From positions 2,232,001 through 2,296,000 of the forward strand of contig OZ251225.1 of assembly GCA_965240325.2 (NCBI GenBank): DNA of 64,000 bases, given 5' to 3'. Positions 44,675 through 53,754 of this stretch are shown here, one piece after another. Made by a program: the position numbers and the translations under genes. The notes beneath the pieces are model-generated. The model saw only the letters and a list, made by a program, of their open reading frames with translations. It was not told the DNA's origin and did not search any database. Origin of the DNA: Rebecca billardiae RCC1528 (lineage: Eukaryota > Haptophyta). The first letter of the stretch is position 1, and every line of letters begins with the position of its first letter.

Positions 44675-46210
44675 TTAATCATCGTCGGACGAGAATGACA
44701 GATCGGATGCCATCACCGTCCAATGGTCAGACCCATCTTCACTGTCACCGTGTGGCGGCGCTCGGCAATCCGCCCCGTTGCCTCCCTCGACTGTCCCGAC
44801 CAGCGGCGGCGGTGGTTGGGGCAGCTGCGGGGCGGCGTCCAGGACAGTGACGAGGTGGCTGGTGGGTTTGTGCCGTCGCTTCGCTGCGCGCGTGCCCTGG
44901 TCGCCGATGTCATGCTCCAGTCTGCGCTTGGGGACGGCGAGCCGAGTGTTAACCATGCCGGCCAGCTTGTGCGTACCGCACCGGCTGGCGCGCGCGTCGC
45001 CCGGCATGCCGAAGGAAGGCATCTTGGTGCAGCCCGCGTGACCACACTTGGGGTGCTTCACGTCGACCATGCCGGCCAACTTGTGCGTAGCGCACCGGCT
45101 GGCGCGCGCGTCGCCCGGCATGCTGAAGGAAGGCACCTTGGTGCAGCCCGCGTGATCACACTTGGGGCTCTTCACGTCGACCATGCCGGCCAGCTTGTGC
45201 GTACCGCACCGGCTGGCGCGCCGCTCGCCCGGCATGCCGAAGTTAGGCCCCTTGGTGCAGCCGGCGTGACCACACTTGGGGCTCTTCACGTCGACCATGC
45301 CGGCCAGCTTGTGCGTAGCGCACCGGCTGGCGCGCGCGTCGCCCGGCATGCCGAAGTGAGGCTGCTTGGTGCAGCCCACGTGATCACACTTGCGGCTGCT
45401 CACGTTGACCATGCCGGCCAGCTTGTGCGTAGCGCACCGGCTGGCGCGCGCGTCGCCCGGCATGCCGAAGGAAGGCATCTTGGTGCAGCCGGTGTGATCA
45501 CACTTGCGGCTGCTCACGTCGACCATGCCGGCCAGCTTGTGCGTACCGCACCGGCTGGCGCGCGCGTCGCCCGGCATGCCAAAGGAAGGCATCTTGGTGC
45601 AGCCCGCGTGACCACACTTGGGGTGCTTCACGTCGACCATGCCGGCCAGCTTGTGCGTAGCGCACCGGCTGGCGCGCGCGTCGCCCGGCATGCCGAACGA
45701 AGGCCGCGTGGTGCAGCCCACGTGATCACACTTGCGGCTGCTCACGTGGACCATGCCGGCCAGCTTGTGCGTAGCGCACCGGGTGGCGCGCCGCTCGCCC
45801 GGCATGCCGAAGTTAGGCTGCTTGGTGCAGCCCGCGTGATCACACTTGGGGCTCTTCACGTTGACCATGCCGGCCAGCTTGTGCGTAGCGCACCGGCTGG
45901 CGCGCCGCTCGCCCGGCATGCCGAAGTTAGGCTGCTTGGTGCAGCCCGCGTGATCACACTTGGGGCTCTTCACGTTGACCATGCCGGCCAGCTTGTGCGT
46001 AGCGCACCAGCTGGCGCGCCGCTCGCCCGGCATGCCGAAGGAAGGCATCTTGGTGCAGCCGGTGTGACCACACTTGGGGTTCCTCACGTCGACCATGCCG
46101 GCCAGCTTGTGCGTAGCGCACCAGTTGGCGCGCGCGTCGCCCGGCATGCCGAAGGAAGGCACCTTGGTGCAGCCGGTGTGATCACACTTGGGGCTCTTCA
46201 CGTCGACCAT
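44675..46210 (-). CDS. EsV-1-7 cysteine-rich repeat protein
   Basis: Eleven complete tandem repeats of 38 residues (114 bp), each with the motif C-x4-C-x16-C-x2-H (for example CDHTGC ... WCATHKLAGMV). This is the EsV-1-7 repeat, named from a brown-algal virus gene and known from regulators such as IMMEDIATE UPRIGHT of Ectocarpus. It is probably a small zinc-binding module of unknown biochemical role. The C-terminus has basic NLS-like patches (PKRRLEHD, AAKRRHK) and an acidic tail (FSSDDD). The first ATG in frame is 46210. The frame is open to a TAA near 46305 and includes a degenerate half repeat whose Cys is Phe (RFAAH). An acceptor-like CTCTCCGCAG at 46300-46291 suggests a missing upstream exon. 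Repeats are nearly identical in DNA, so they have been homogenised or expanded recently. Confidence 0.85.
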   Translation of the reverse strand: MVDVKSPKCDHTGCTKVPSFGMPGDARANWCATHKLAGMVDVRNPKCGHTGCTKMPSFGMPGERRASWCATHKLAGMVNVKSPKCDHAGCTKQPNFGMPGERRASRCATHKLAGMVNVKSPKCDHAGCTKQPNFGMPGERRATRCATHKLAGMVHVSSRKCDHVGCTTRPSFGMPGDARASRCATHKLAGMVDVKHPKCGHAGCTKMPSFGMPGDARASRCGTHKLAGMVDVSSRKCDHTGCTKMPSFGMPGDARASRCATHKLAGMVNVSSRKCDHVGCTKQPHFGMPGDARASRCATHKLAGMVDVKSPKCGHAGCTKGPNFGMPGERRASRCGTHKLAGMVDVKSPKCDHAGCTKVPSFSMPGDARASRCATHKLAGMVDVKHPKCGHAGCTKMPSFGMPGDARASRCGTHKLAGMVNTRLAVPKRRLEHDIGDQGTRAAKRRHKPTSHLVTVLDAAPQLPQPPPPLVGTVEGGNGADCRAPPHGDSEDGSDHWTVMASDLSFSSDDD

Positions 46211-46381
46211 GCCGGCCAGCTTGTGCGCAGCGAACCGGCTGGCGCGCGCGTCGCCCGGCAGCACCCAGGACGGGCGCGCCTGGTGACGAGCTGCGGAGAG
46301 GGCTTACCGCACACGTGCGTCCGCCCGGCCCGCGCCAGTCCACCGATCCACGCCGCCCTCTGTTTCCGAGGAGACCTGCGC

Positions 46382-47490
46382 CAAGGGAGTCAAGGGTGCC
46401 CGCGCCCCAGTGGCGCGCTCGGCGGATGTTGGGATACAGATTTTTGCTCGGCGCCCTGCGGCGGCGGCGGCGATGGCGTGCTCCGCTGGCGGGGCGAGCG
46501 CACGGGGCACGGCGCTGCGGGCGCGGATGTGCCCGCGAAGCCGGCGCGTGCGGACGGGCTGTTGCGGGAGAGTATCGGGCGCCCTCCTGCGACGCGCGAC
46601 TTGCGCCACGCCTCTTTCGCCTCGGCTCAGAGCAGCGCGCACGCACGCGCCGCCTCAAGGCCAGCCTTGCCGCGCCGCAGCCGACCGCGCGCGCGCCGTG
46701 CGCGGCGTGGTCGGGAAGGAACGGGCGCTGCTGCCGGGCGAGATGGCGACGTCATGGGCGCACGCCATGCCGCCCCGCGGCGCCGCGAAAGAGCACGAGA
46801 ACGGATCCGCACAGCTGTTGACGAGTGCTGATTTCTTGCCGTGCCTGAAGCCAGACCTGAGCTCGAAGAAGATGATGAAAGAGCATCAGCGCGAGGAAAG
46901 CGTCGCACCCAGCACTTCTACATGACCACGCGGTGATGAACATTCATGTAAGAGTAGCCCGCGTGCCCGTCTGGCACTGTTCTGTGTCTCAATGATCGTC
47001 CCGACAACGGTCACGACCGCGAGGCAGTGCACACCATTTGTGACAAGTCGAAAAGGCGTGCAAACGGACCGACGACACTCTCGTCAAGGCGTGGCGGGGC
47101 GGCATGGCGTGCGCCTATGACGTCGCCATCTCGCCCGGCAGCAGCGCCCGTTCCTTCCCGACCACGCCGCGCACGGCGCGCGCGCGGTCGGCTGCGGCGC
47201 GGCAAGGCTGGCCTTGAGGCGGCGCGTGCGTGCGCGCTGCTCTGAGCCGAGGCGAAAGAGGCGTGGCGCAAGTCGCGCGGCGCAGGAGGGCGCCAGATGC
47301 TCTCCCGCAACAGCCCGTCCGCACGCGCCGGCTTCGCGGGCACATCCGCGCCCGCAGCGCCGTGCCCCGTGCGCTCGCCCCGCCAGCGGAGCACGCCATC
47401 GCCGCCGCCGCCGCAGGGCCGCGGGCAAAAAGGTGTATCCCAACATCCGCCGAGCGCGCCACTGGGGCGCGGGCACCCTTGACTCCCTTG
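46382..47490. repeat. Palindrome with 397-bp arms and 315-bp spacer
   Basis: 46382-46778 and 47094-47490 are reverse complements with equal length and few mismatches (for example ACAGATTTTTGCTCGGCG against ACACCTTTTTGCCCGCGG). Spacer 46779-47093 is unique. Frames in the arms (Arg/Ala/Pro-rich) give no recognisable protein. The left arm begins about 80 bp upstream of the EsV-1-7 frame. Confidence 0.9.
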
Positions 47491-47502
47491 CCTGCGCCGT
47501 CC

Positions 47503-48119
47503 TATGGAGCGCTCGTTGGAACTTGAGCGGGCCAGCGGGGGTGGAACTTGACACCGCATTTCCCAGCGAAGTGCCCCATCTCGGCGGGGCTGGCACGGTC
47601 GGCACACGCTCCTGAGCGCTCGCTTTGCGGTGCGGCAGGCCTTGGGCAGCCCAGACAGACATGCCGCGACCGAATTACCGGGCCATGCGCGCACCACACC
47701 CGCGCTACATGGCCTACGCGCTGGACGACTGAGAGGCAACGCCGAACCACTGCATTCCACTGCCCGGCATGCACCCCGAGTCACCTTCAGAGGGCGTCGA
47801 CGAGCGCAGAGCGGGTGCGTGGGAGTTCGACCAACTCGTGTACCTTCTTGCAAGCACCAGCGGCGAGGTCGCAAGCCGAACCTTGACCAGCCGTGGAACT
47901 TGAGCTGGTCGGCAGCAAAACCACCGTTCAACCCGGATCAAGTTAGCAGCGTGCGAGGAGGAGGCGCGGTGCGCGTCCGCGGCTGGCGAGAGGCGTCCGG
48001 ACCGTGCCGTTCTCGGCCGCGCCCGCGCGCTTCCCGCCGCCGCGGGCCCCGTGTACGCCCGTCGTCGCCCTCGCCGCGCGGGCGCCAAACCGGCGTCAAG
48101 TTCCAACGAGCGCTCCATA
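47503..48119. mobile_element. MITE-like element with 24-bp terminal inverted repeats
   Basis: TATGGAGCGCTCGTTGGAAC and four more bases (47503-47526) are perfectly inverted at 48096-48119. Both ends are flanked by the dinucleotide TA (CC-TA-TGGAGC ... GCTCCA-TA-CC), compatible with a TA target-site duplication as made by Tc1/mariner-type elements. Internal length is about 570 bp, with no transposase frame. GTGGAACTTGA-like sub-terminal motifs recur inside (47542, 47894). Confidence 0.6.
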
Positions 48120-48143
48120 CCTGTGTCGTTAAATCATAGAATG
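48119..48143. repeat. 25-bp motif shared with 24888-24912
   Basis: Exact second occurrence of the motif that begins ACCTGTGTCGTTAAATC and ends ATAGAATG. Here it directly abuts the MITE-like element and lies 110 bp upstream of the next gene; the other copy lies next to the inverted repeat near 24913. Confidence 0.8.
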
Positions 48144-48252
48144 AGTCAGCGCATGTCCGGTCCGGATCGTCGTTCGCACGATCGCACGACCGTCAGCAAA
48201 GCCGCTGTGAAACGGTACAGCATCTCACGGCCGGGCCGGGTGGTCCCTCGTC

Positions 48253-51200
48253 ATGGAGCCGCCGCCCGCGAGGGGTGTGCGTGCTGGCATCCCGACAGCC
48301 GGCCCCGGGCAGCCAATCGTGGCATGGGGCCCATCGGAACCGGGCGAGGAGAGGCCTACGCCTTCTCGGCGGTGGGAAGAGGCGCGTTCCGCCGATGTTG
48401 TCGCCCAGCAGCAGGTGTCGTGCGCGCAGATTGGTGTGAGCGCCGGCCGCCGTGCTACTGGGCAGCACGTGCGCAAGGCGGTGACGATGGGCCGGCCCCT
48501 CGATCGCACGGCGAACGTCCATGCGCACGAGACCAGCACGGGCGTCAAGCTGGCTCAGCTCGACGTGCTGCGGGGCGAGAAGGCCGAGGGCCATACGCAC
48601 AAAGTGTCTGGCCTGCTGCCGAGCGTCACATCGCGCTCCACCAACAGCTCCGCCGAGCGGGAGCCGTCCGCGGCTCATTCGCGCACGCCGAGGAGGAGAA
48701 GAGGCGCCCTCCTGGTAGTGCTGGGCGTCTGCGTCGCCCTTGCGCTGGCGAGTGCCACGGGCATGGCCCTGCTGGCCGTGCGCGAGCTGCGCGCTGAGCT
48801 TTCGCAACTGAGAGAAGAGGTGCGGACACTGCGGCGGCAGCGGCGGGACGAGGCCGAGAGCGGGGCCGACGCGGCGGGCTCGTCGAGCGCGCGGCCGGAC
48901 TCGCCTTCACCACCGCCGCCTTCCTCCCCGCACCTCCCGCCCCCGCCTCCTCCGACCGCCGTGCCGTCCGAACCTGACGACGCCGGCGTGGATGTTGCCG
49001 AGCTCGCGCGCACGGTCGAGGCGCACCGGGCGGCGCTCGACACGCTGAACGCAAGCGCGCTGCTCACCGCCGGGCGGCTGGCGGACGGGCTGCTGCGCGC
49101 GGACGCGGCGAGCAGCACCGCGAGCGCGGCGCTCGACCTGCTCGCCGAGCAGCAGGCGCTCGTCCGCGCGCTCAACGCGAGCGTCACGCTCGAGCGCACG
49201 GCGCCGCGCGCTCTCAACTCGAGCGCCGCCCAGTCCGGCTTGGCATCGGCGGAGGCGCTCGCGGCCGCCGTAGAGGCGCTGGTCGAGAACGGGACGACGA
49301 CGCGCGAGATGAAGCTGGCGATCGGCGCGCTCTCGCGCGTGGCGCTGCTCATGCAGGTCTCGTCCGAGGAGCAGCTGCGCGCGCACGGCGCGTCGGGGCT
49401 GACGCGCGTGCGCACGTTTGGGCATGCGCTCTCGAGCGCCGCGGACGGGCGGTTCACGTACAGCGCCGCCGCGAACGTGCACGATCACGCGGACTTTGGG
49501 GGCACGCTCGGGCTGGGCGAGGTCGGCGCGGTGCTCAACGGCGTCGAGTTCACCACGCGGCACAACGACTACAAGCTGCGCATGAACAGCGCGGCCGCGC
49601 TCGAGCGCTCGACGGGGCGGCGGTGGACGGGCGCGCGCGGCGCGCCGGAGGGCGTGGATGCGGCGGACGCGGCGAACCCGCGCGGCATGCGCACGCGGTA
49701 CCACCGCACGGCGCCGGTGCCCGAGCCGGAGGTGCCGCCGAGCGTGCTCGCGCAGCCCACGCTCGAGCGCCAGGTCGAGGAGATGCGCGAGTACTTCCGC
49801 GCGTTCAGCGCACAGAACGCCTCGCACCGCGACTATCGCCCTTACTTCCGCGCCTCGCTGTGCGTGCTCGAGGGCGCGTGGGTCGACGCGTCCGCCGACG
49901 CGCTCGAGGAGCCCTTCGAGTCGGACAGGCACCGGCTCGACGCGGAGACGTGGTCCGAGCTGCACGCCAAGGCGAACGCCATCCTTGCGAGCGGGCACAA
50001 GCTCGCCTCCGAGGATGTTGCGCGCCTCCCGGTTTCTGTGCGCGGTGTGCGCGCGGACGCGGACAACTCGAGCTGGGCGCCGGCCGTGAGCAATTGGGAG
50101 TACCGGATCCACTGCCAGCCGCTGGCCGCCGACGTGCCCACGCGGCGCTTCCGGCCCGCCGCCGACCTGCACGTGCAGCTCGGCCGGCCGGCCGGGCCGC
50201 GCACGCTCGACGAGCTCGCGCGATCGCGGTACGCGCGCTTCGAGCTGAACCCGCGCACGGAGGCGCAGTGGGCGGGCGGCGTGCGCTCGTGGCACGACGG
50301 CGAGCTCAATGGGCCGAGCTACCTCGACGAGCTGATGTACCAGGTGGCGGGCAAGGACGGGCCCGGCGCGGTGCTGCGCGACGACCTGTTCGGCGAGCAC
50401 GCGCTGCGCGCGGACGCGGCCGCGGCGGAGGGGGAGCTGCTGAACGTCGCGCGCTACTCGCGCTACTACGCGCGCGGCACGCCGGGCGCGATGGGGCGGA
50501 GCGTGCAGCGGCGCACGATCAGCGACGGCGGTGTGTGGCTGGCGCGCACGACGCACGAGCGCGTCACGCCGCACTCGATCTGCGCCGAGCCCGCCGCCGG
50601 CGGCGCGCGCGAGTGCTGGACGCAACGTTGGACTTACGCGATCCCGCTCGAGATCGTGTACAGCACGCCGCTCACGCGCTGGGACCCGCTGCGCGTGCCG
50701 GCCGCGAGCAGCTCGGACGAGGCCGCGTGCTTCGCGGGCCACACCGGCAGCAGCCTCGACGAGCCGCTGTGCGGCTGGGTGCAGTGGGGCTTCTACCGCA
50801 CGCCCGCCGACTTCTTTGACGGCACGCCGGGCGACACCGACCCGGCGGACACGGCGGTGCCGCGCAAGGCGATGCGCACGGGCTCGGGCGGCGCGGCGTG
50901 GGCGGCGCCTTCGGGCATCTGGGTCACGCTGCCGAGCATCCCGACCGTTGGGCGCGTGCGCCAGCGCTACCCCATCTTCCCTGTGCACGCGCACGGTGAC
51001 GTGGCCTACAAGGAGGCGCACGCTGCGGCGCGCTTCGCGCTGGACCCGCGCTTCGCAGCGCGCGGTGACTTTGGGCACATCAGCGCGTCGGCATTCGGCG
51101 GCGCGTTGCTCGAGCTCGGCGGCGGCTCGGCGGGGCACACTCACCGCTTTGTGATCGGCGCGGACGAGCTCGAGCGCCTCGAGGCGGGCAACGCGCTCGA

Positions 51201-51399
51201 GTTCACCACGTCGCTGGACAATGGGCACCAGCATCTGGTGCGCGTGAGTCTGAACACGCAGACGCGCGCGTGGGCGCTCGAGGCGTGCTCGTTCGGGGGG
51301 GCGTGCACCGCGAGCGCGCTATCCGCCGGCTCGTGCACGACCGACGCCTGCCCGGACGGGCACGCAAGGACGGCCGCGGTCGGGCCAGCCAGTAGATGA
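48253..51399 (+). CDS. Type II membrane protein with coiled-coil stalk and histidine-rich C-terminal domain
   Basis: 1048 residues in one frame; an alternative start is Met79 (48487). A basic stop (TPRRRRG) precedes one membrane span at about 151-176. A coiled coil follows (ELSQLREEVRTLRRQRRDE), then an SPPPP/PPPPPP linker and more helical sequence with N-glycosylation sites (NASAL, NASV, NSSA). From about residue 395 a large soluble domain begins. It contains histidine motifs (NVHDHADFGG; HAHGDVAY; AGHTHRFVIG; DNGHQHLVRV), conserved Cys near the end, and a Trp/Tyr-rich centre (TQRWTYAIPLEIVY, CGWVQWGFYRTPADFF). Histidines placed on short strands suggest a metal site, for example a cupin-like or jelly-roll fold, but this is inference. 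The protein probably sits in the secretory pathway or at the cell surface. The family is unknown to me. Confidence 0.75.
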   Translation: MEPPPARGVRAGIPTAGPGQPIVAWGPSEPGEERPTPSRRWEEARSADVVAQQQVSCAQIGVSAGRRATGQHVRKAVTMGRPLDRTANVHAHETSTGVKLAQLDVLRGEKAEGHTHKVSGLLPSVTSRSTNSSAEREPSAAHSRTPRRRRGALLVVLGVCVALALASATGMALLAVRELRAELSQLREEVRTLRRQRRDEAESGADAAGSSSARPDSPSPPPPSSPHLPPPPPPTAVPSEPDDAGVDVAELARTVEAHRAALDTLNASALLTAGRLADGLLRADAASSTASAALDLLAEQQALVRALNASVTLERTAPRALNSSAAQSGLASAEALAAAVEALVENGTTTREMKLAIGALSRVALLMQVSSEEQLRAHGASGLTRVRTFGHALSSAADGRFTYSAAANVHDHADFGGTLGLGEVGAVLNGVEFTTRHNDYKLRMNSAAALERSTGRRWTGARGAPEGVDAADAANPRGMRTRYHRTAPVPEPEVPPSVLAQPTLERQVEEMREYFRAFSAQNASHRDYRPYFRASLCVLEGAWVDASADALEEPFESDRHRLDAETWSELHAKANAILASGHKLASEDVARLPVSVRGVRADADNSSWAPAVSNWEYRIHCQPLAADVPTRRFRPAADLHVQLGRPAGPRTLDELARSRYARFELNPRTEAQWAGGVRSWHDGELNGPSYLDELMYQVAGKDGPGAVLRDDLFGEHALRADAAAAEGELLNVARYSRYYARGTPGAMGRSVQRRTISDGGVWLARTTHERVTPHSICAEPAAGGARECWTQRWTYAIPLEIVYSTPLTRWDPLRVPAASSSDEAACFAGHTGSSLDEPLCGWVQWGFYRTPADFFDGTPGDTDPADTAVPRKAMRTGSGGAAWAAPSGIWVTLPSIPTVGRVRQRYPIFPVHAHGDVAYKEAHAAARFALDPRFAARGDFGHISASAFGGALLELGGGSAGHTHRFVIGADELERLEAGNALEFTTSLDNGHQHLVRVSLNTQTRAWALEACSFGGACTASALSAGSCTTDACPDGHARTAAVGPASR

Positions 51400-51889
51400 T
51401 GTCATCTAATGACTCTTGGTGGTCGAGAGCGTCGTCGGATGCTGCCCCCCCAGGTCGCTGGCGCCGCACTCGCGTCGACTCGTGGCGCCCGGCTCTCTCG
51501 CATCCCTCGCCGCGCCACCATCTCCGACCATCTCGCCCCACACGCGCGTGATCGGTCCGCCATCGCGGCCCGGCGGACGTCTGCTTTCTGATTACTAGAA
51601 TTTCTTCTCAATCGGGTTAACGTTTGATCCCGTAGGATCATGGACCGAGGCTGCTACCGTGAGGAGGGTCGTCGCAACTCCCTGTGAATCGCCGATTGTG
51701 GTTCCGGGCAGGAGTAGCTGTAGCTAGTCACTAAGCGGGTAATGATCACCTACACGACGATACTACGGTATCGAGTTTGGCAACGGTCTTAGACACCTGA
51801 GTCGATGCCGCACAGCATGGCATTGGCGCCTACAGTACGCGATGTACTGAAGTGATCGGCTGATGAGCACTGTGCCCGAACGCTGACGC
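51400..51889. other. Intergenic gap, 490 bp, between convergent genes
   Basis: Contains the 3' flanks of the type II membrane protein (+) and the CbbY-PsbP gene (-). No repeat copy or further gene seen. Confidence 0.5.
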
Positions 51890-53515
51890 TCACACGCGCG
51901 CGCCCAGCCGGAACGAGGGCGCGACGGTCCGCAGCATGCCGCCCGAGCGCTGGTCGGCCCACTTGCTCGCGGGTGCGAGCACGGTCAGCGTGAAGAGCGT
52001 CCCCGTGCGCGCGTCGTACGCGACGCACGCCTCGTTCTTGATCACGGCGCCGCGCATCGGCCCGTCCGCGTCGAAGCGCACCGTGTACTCAAACTGAAGC
52101 ACTCCGTCGGGGCGCAGCCGCGCGCCCTCGAGCGTGGCGGCCTTGCCCGAGCCGGCGGGCGCGATGGACGTGTCGAGCAGGCGCTGCGCGGCCTGCTCGG
52201 GCGAGCCGAACAGCGAGCTCATGTCCAGCCCCCTGCCGAGGTTGGTGCGCAGCACGCTCAGGTTCTCCGTGCGGCCGCCGCCGGCGGGGCCGAACGCGGC
52301 GTCGAGCTGCGGCCCGCGCTGCCGCGCCTGCACGCTGCGCGGCACGAGCTCTCCGTCGAGCGCGCGCACGTCGCCGGGCTTGGGGAGCGCCGCGGCCTGG
52401 TCGGCGAGCCACGCCTTCGGGTACATGAGCTCGTACGCGCTGTCTGGCGCGACGAAGCGCTTGAACCCGCCCACCGGGTACAGCACGTCCAGGCGCGCGC
52501 GCCGCGCCGGCCCGGGCGCGAGAGAGAGAGTCGCCTGCGTGATGCCGAGGAGATCGCCACCGAGGGCGAGCGCGCTCGCGAGCGCGATGCCGCCGAGCGC
52601 ACGGCGGCTGGGCGCGAAGCGCGCGCCGAGCGCGAAGTTGGCCACCGTCTCGCCGCTCGAGCCCCCCTCGAGCAGCGCGCGCAGCCGCGCCACGTCCATG
52701 TCGGCGGGCATCTCGGGGTAGACCGCGGCCGCGCCCGCAAACGTCTGCGAGGCCGTGGACGGCGTCGTGGTGATGATGCACCGCATGCTCGCCGCGTCGG
52801 CGGCCTGCAGGCCGATGAGCGAGTCCTCGACGACGAGGCAGCGCTCCGCGGGCACGCCCAGCCGCTCGCTCGCCACGTTGTAGATCTCCGGATCCGGCTT
52901 TCGCCGCTCCACGTCGTCGCCGGCCGCGATGAAGTCGAGCTTCGAGATCCGCGCCTCGCCCAGCAGCGAGCTGAGCACAAACATGCACGCCGACTTGGTC
53001 GAGGCGGAGCAGACGGCCACCGCGACCTCGGGGCTCGCGATCGCCTCGTCCATCACCTTGAGCACGTTCGGCCGCGCCTCGGCCTCGCCCGCGATGATGT
53101 CTTTGTAGATCTGCGTCTTACGGTCCTGCAGCGTGTTCAGCAGCGTCTCCTGCGCCTCCTTCGTCTCGGGCGGCGGCCCGAGCTTGGTCGTGGGCCAGCC
53201 GTTCTCGCCAAAGTGGTAGCGCATCTTGGGGATGCCACCGCCCACCGTGTTCTGCAGCACGTCGTAGTACTCCTCCGACCAGTGCACGCCCTCCGCGTCG
53301 AACTCGCGGAAGACGGCGTTGTACGCCTCCCGGTGCAGGGCCTCCGACTCGAGGATCACGCCGTCGCAGTCGAAGAGGAGTGCCCACTCGGGCGAGGCCG
53401 CCGCGAAGGCACGCGCGCGGGGCGAGGCCGAGACGCGCCGGGCGGCCTGCGTCGCCAGCCGCGGCGAGACGAACGCGCCCGCGAGGGCGAGGAGCGCGCC
53501 GACGGGCGCCACCAT
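51890..53515 (-). CDS. Plastid CbbY-type HAD phosphatase fused to a PsbP domain
   Basis: Start chosen at 53515 (Met34 of the longest frame, ATG 53614) because it gives a signal peptide (MVAPVGALLALAGAFVSP) followed by a transit-like stretch (RARAFAAAS), the bipartite leader of a secondary plastid. Using longest-frame numbering: residues 77-310 are a CbbY-like HAD hydrolase with nucleophile Asp82 and Asp84 (FDCDGVILES), motif II Ser203/Ser205 (VCSAST), Lys239 (RRKPDP) and Glu263-Asp264 (VVEDS). Residues 336-357 (SRRALGGIALASALALGG) look like a twin-arginine thylakoid signal. Residues 382-570 are a PsbP domain (GFKRFVAPDSAYELMYPKAW ... ENLSVLRTN ... LRTVAPSF). Known roles: CbbY dephosphorylates xylulose-1,5-bisphosphate in the stroma; PsbP-type proteins act on photosystem II in the lumen. 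The internal signal suggests cleavage into two proteins. Confidence 0.88.
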   Translation of the reverse strand: MVAPVGALLALAGAFVSPRLATQAARRVSASPRARAFAAASPEWALLFDCDGVILESEALHREAYNAVFREFDAEGVHWSEEYYDVLQNTVGGGIPKMRYHFGENGWPTTKLGPPPETKEAQETLLNTLQDRKTQIYKDIIAGEAEARPNVLKVMDEAIASPEVAVAVCSASTKSACMFVLSSLLGEARISKLDFIAAGDDVERRKPDPEIYNVASERLGVPAERCLVVEDSLIGLQAADAASMRCIITTTPSTASQTFAGAAAVYPEMPADMDVARLRALLEGGSSGETVANFALGARFAPSRRALGGIALASALALGGDLLGITQATLSLAPGPARRARLDVLYPVGGFKRFVAPDSAYELMYPKAWLADQAAALPKPGDVRALDGELVPRSVQARQRGPQLDAAFGPAGGGRTENLSVLRTNLGRGLDMSSLFGSPEQAAQRLLDTSIAPAGSGKAATLEGARLRPDGVLQFEYTVRFDADGPMRGAVIKNEACVAYDARTGTLFTLTVLAPASKWADQRSGGMLRTVAPSFRLGARV

Positions 53516-53754
53516 GCCTCGCGCGTTGATGACGCAGGGGAGGATCCGCCAGACGCGCCGCGGCTCGTGCGGTGCACACCGGACGGATGCTGCAGCGCTT
53601 CGTCGGTCCGCCATTGTTCCGGGTCAAGTTCGTCGTCTACTCCGCTCGCCTTCACAGTCACGTCCACGAGGTCGTCGCCTGCACCAGCGCCAAGGGGCGA
53701 GGCGGTCGCAGCGGCGTGGCAAGCTCGCCGCGGCTTCTGCGGGTCGTGCGCGAG
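53516..53754. promoter_or_regulatory. Bidirectional promoter region, CbbY-PsbP / IMP4
   Basis: 239 bp between the two chosen start codons. Longer in-frame ATGs of both genes overlap here (53614 on minus, 53572 on plus), which argues that the inner ATGs are the real starts. Confidence 0.5.

Noticed and set aside
46291-46310. A 17-bp intron (GTAAGC ... CCGCAG) upstream of the EsV-1-7 frame
   Set aside because: Far too short for splicing; more likely an acceptor site next to an unrelated GTAAG.
48907-51234. 775-codon minus-strand frame opposite the type II membrane protein
   Set aside because: Composition typical of antisense GC-rich DNA; no motif seen.
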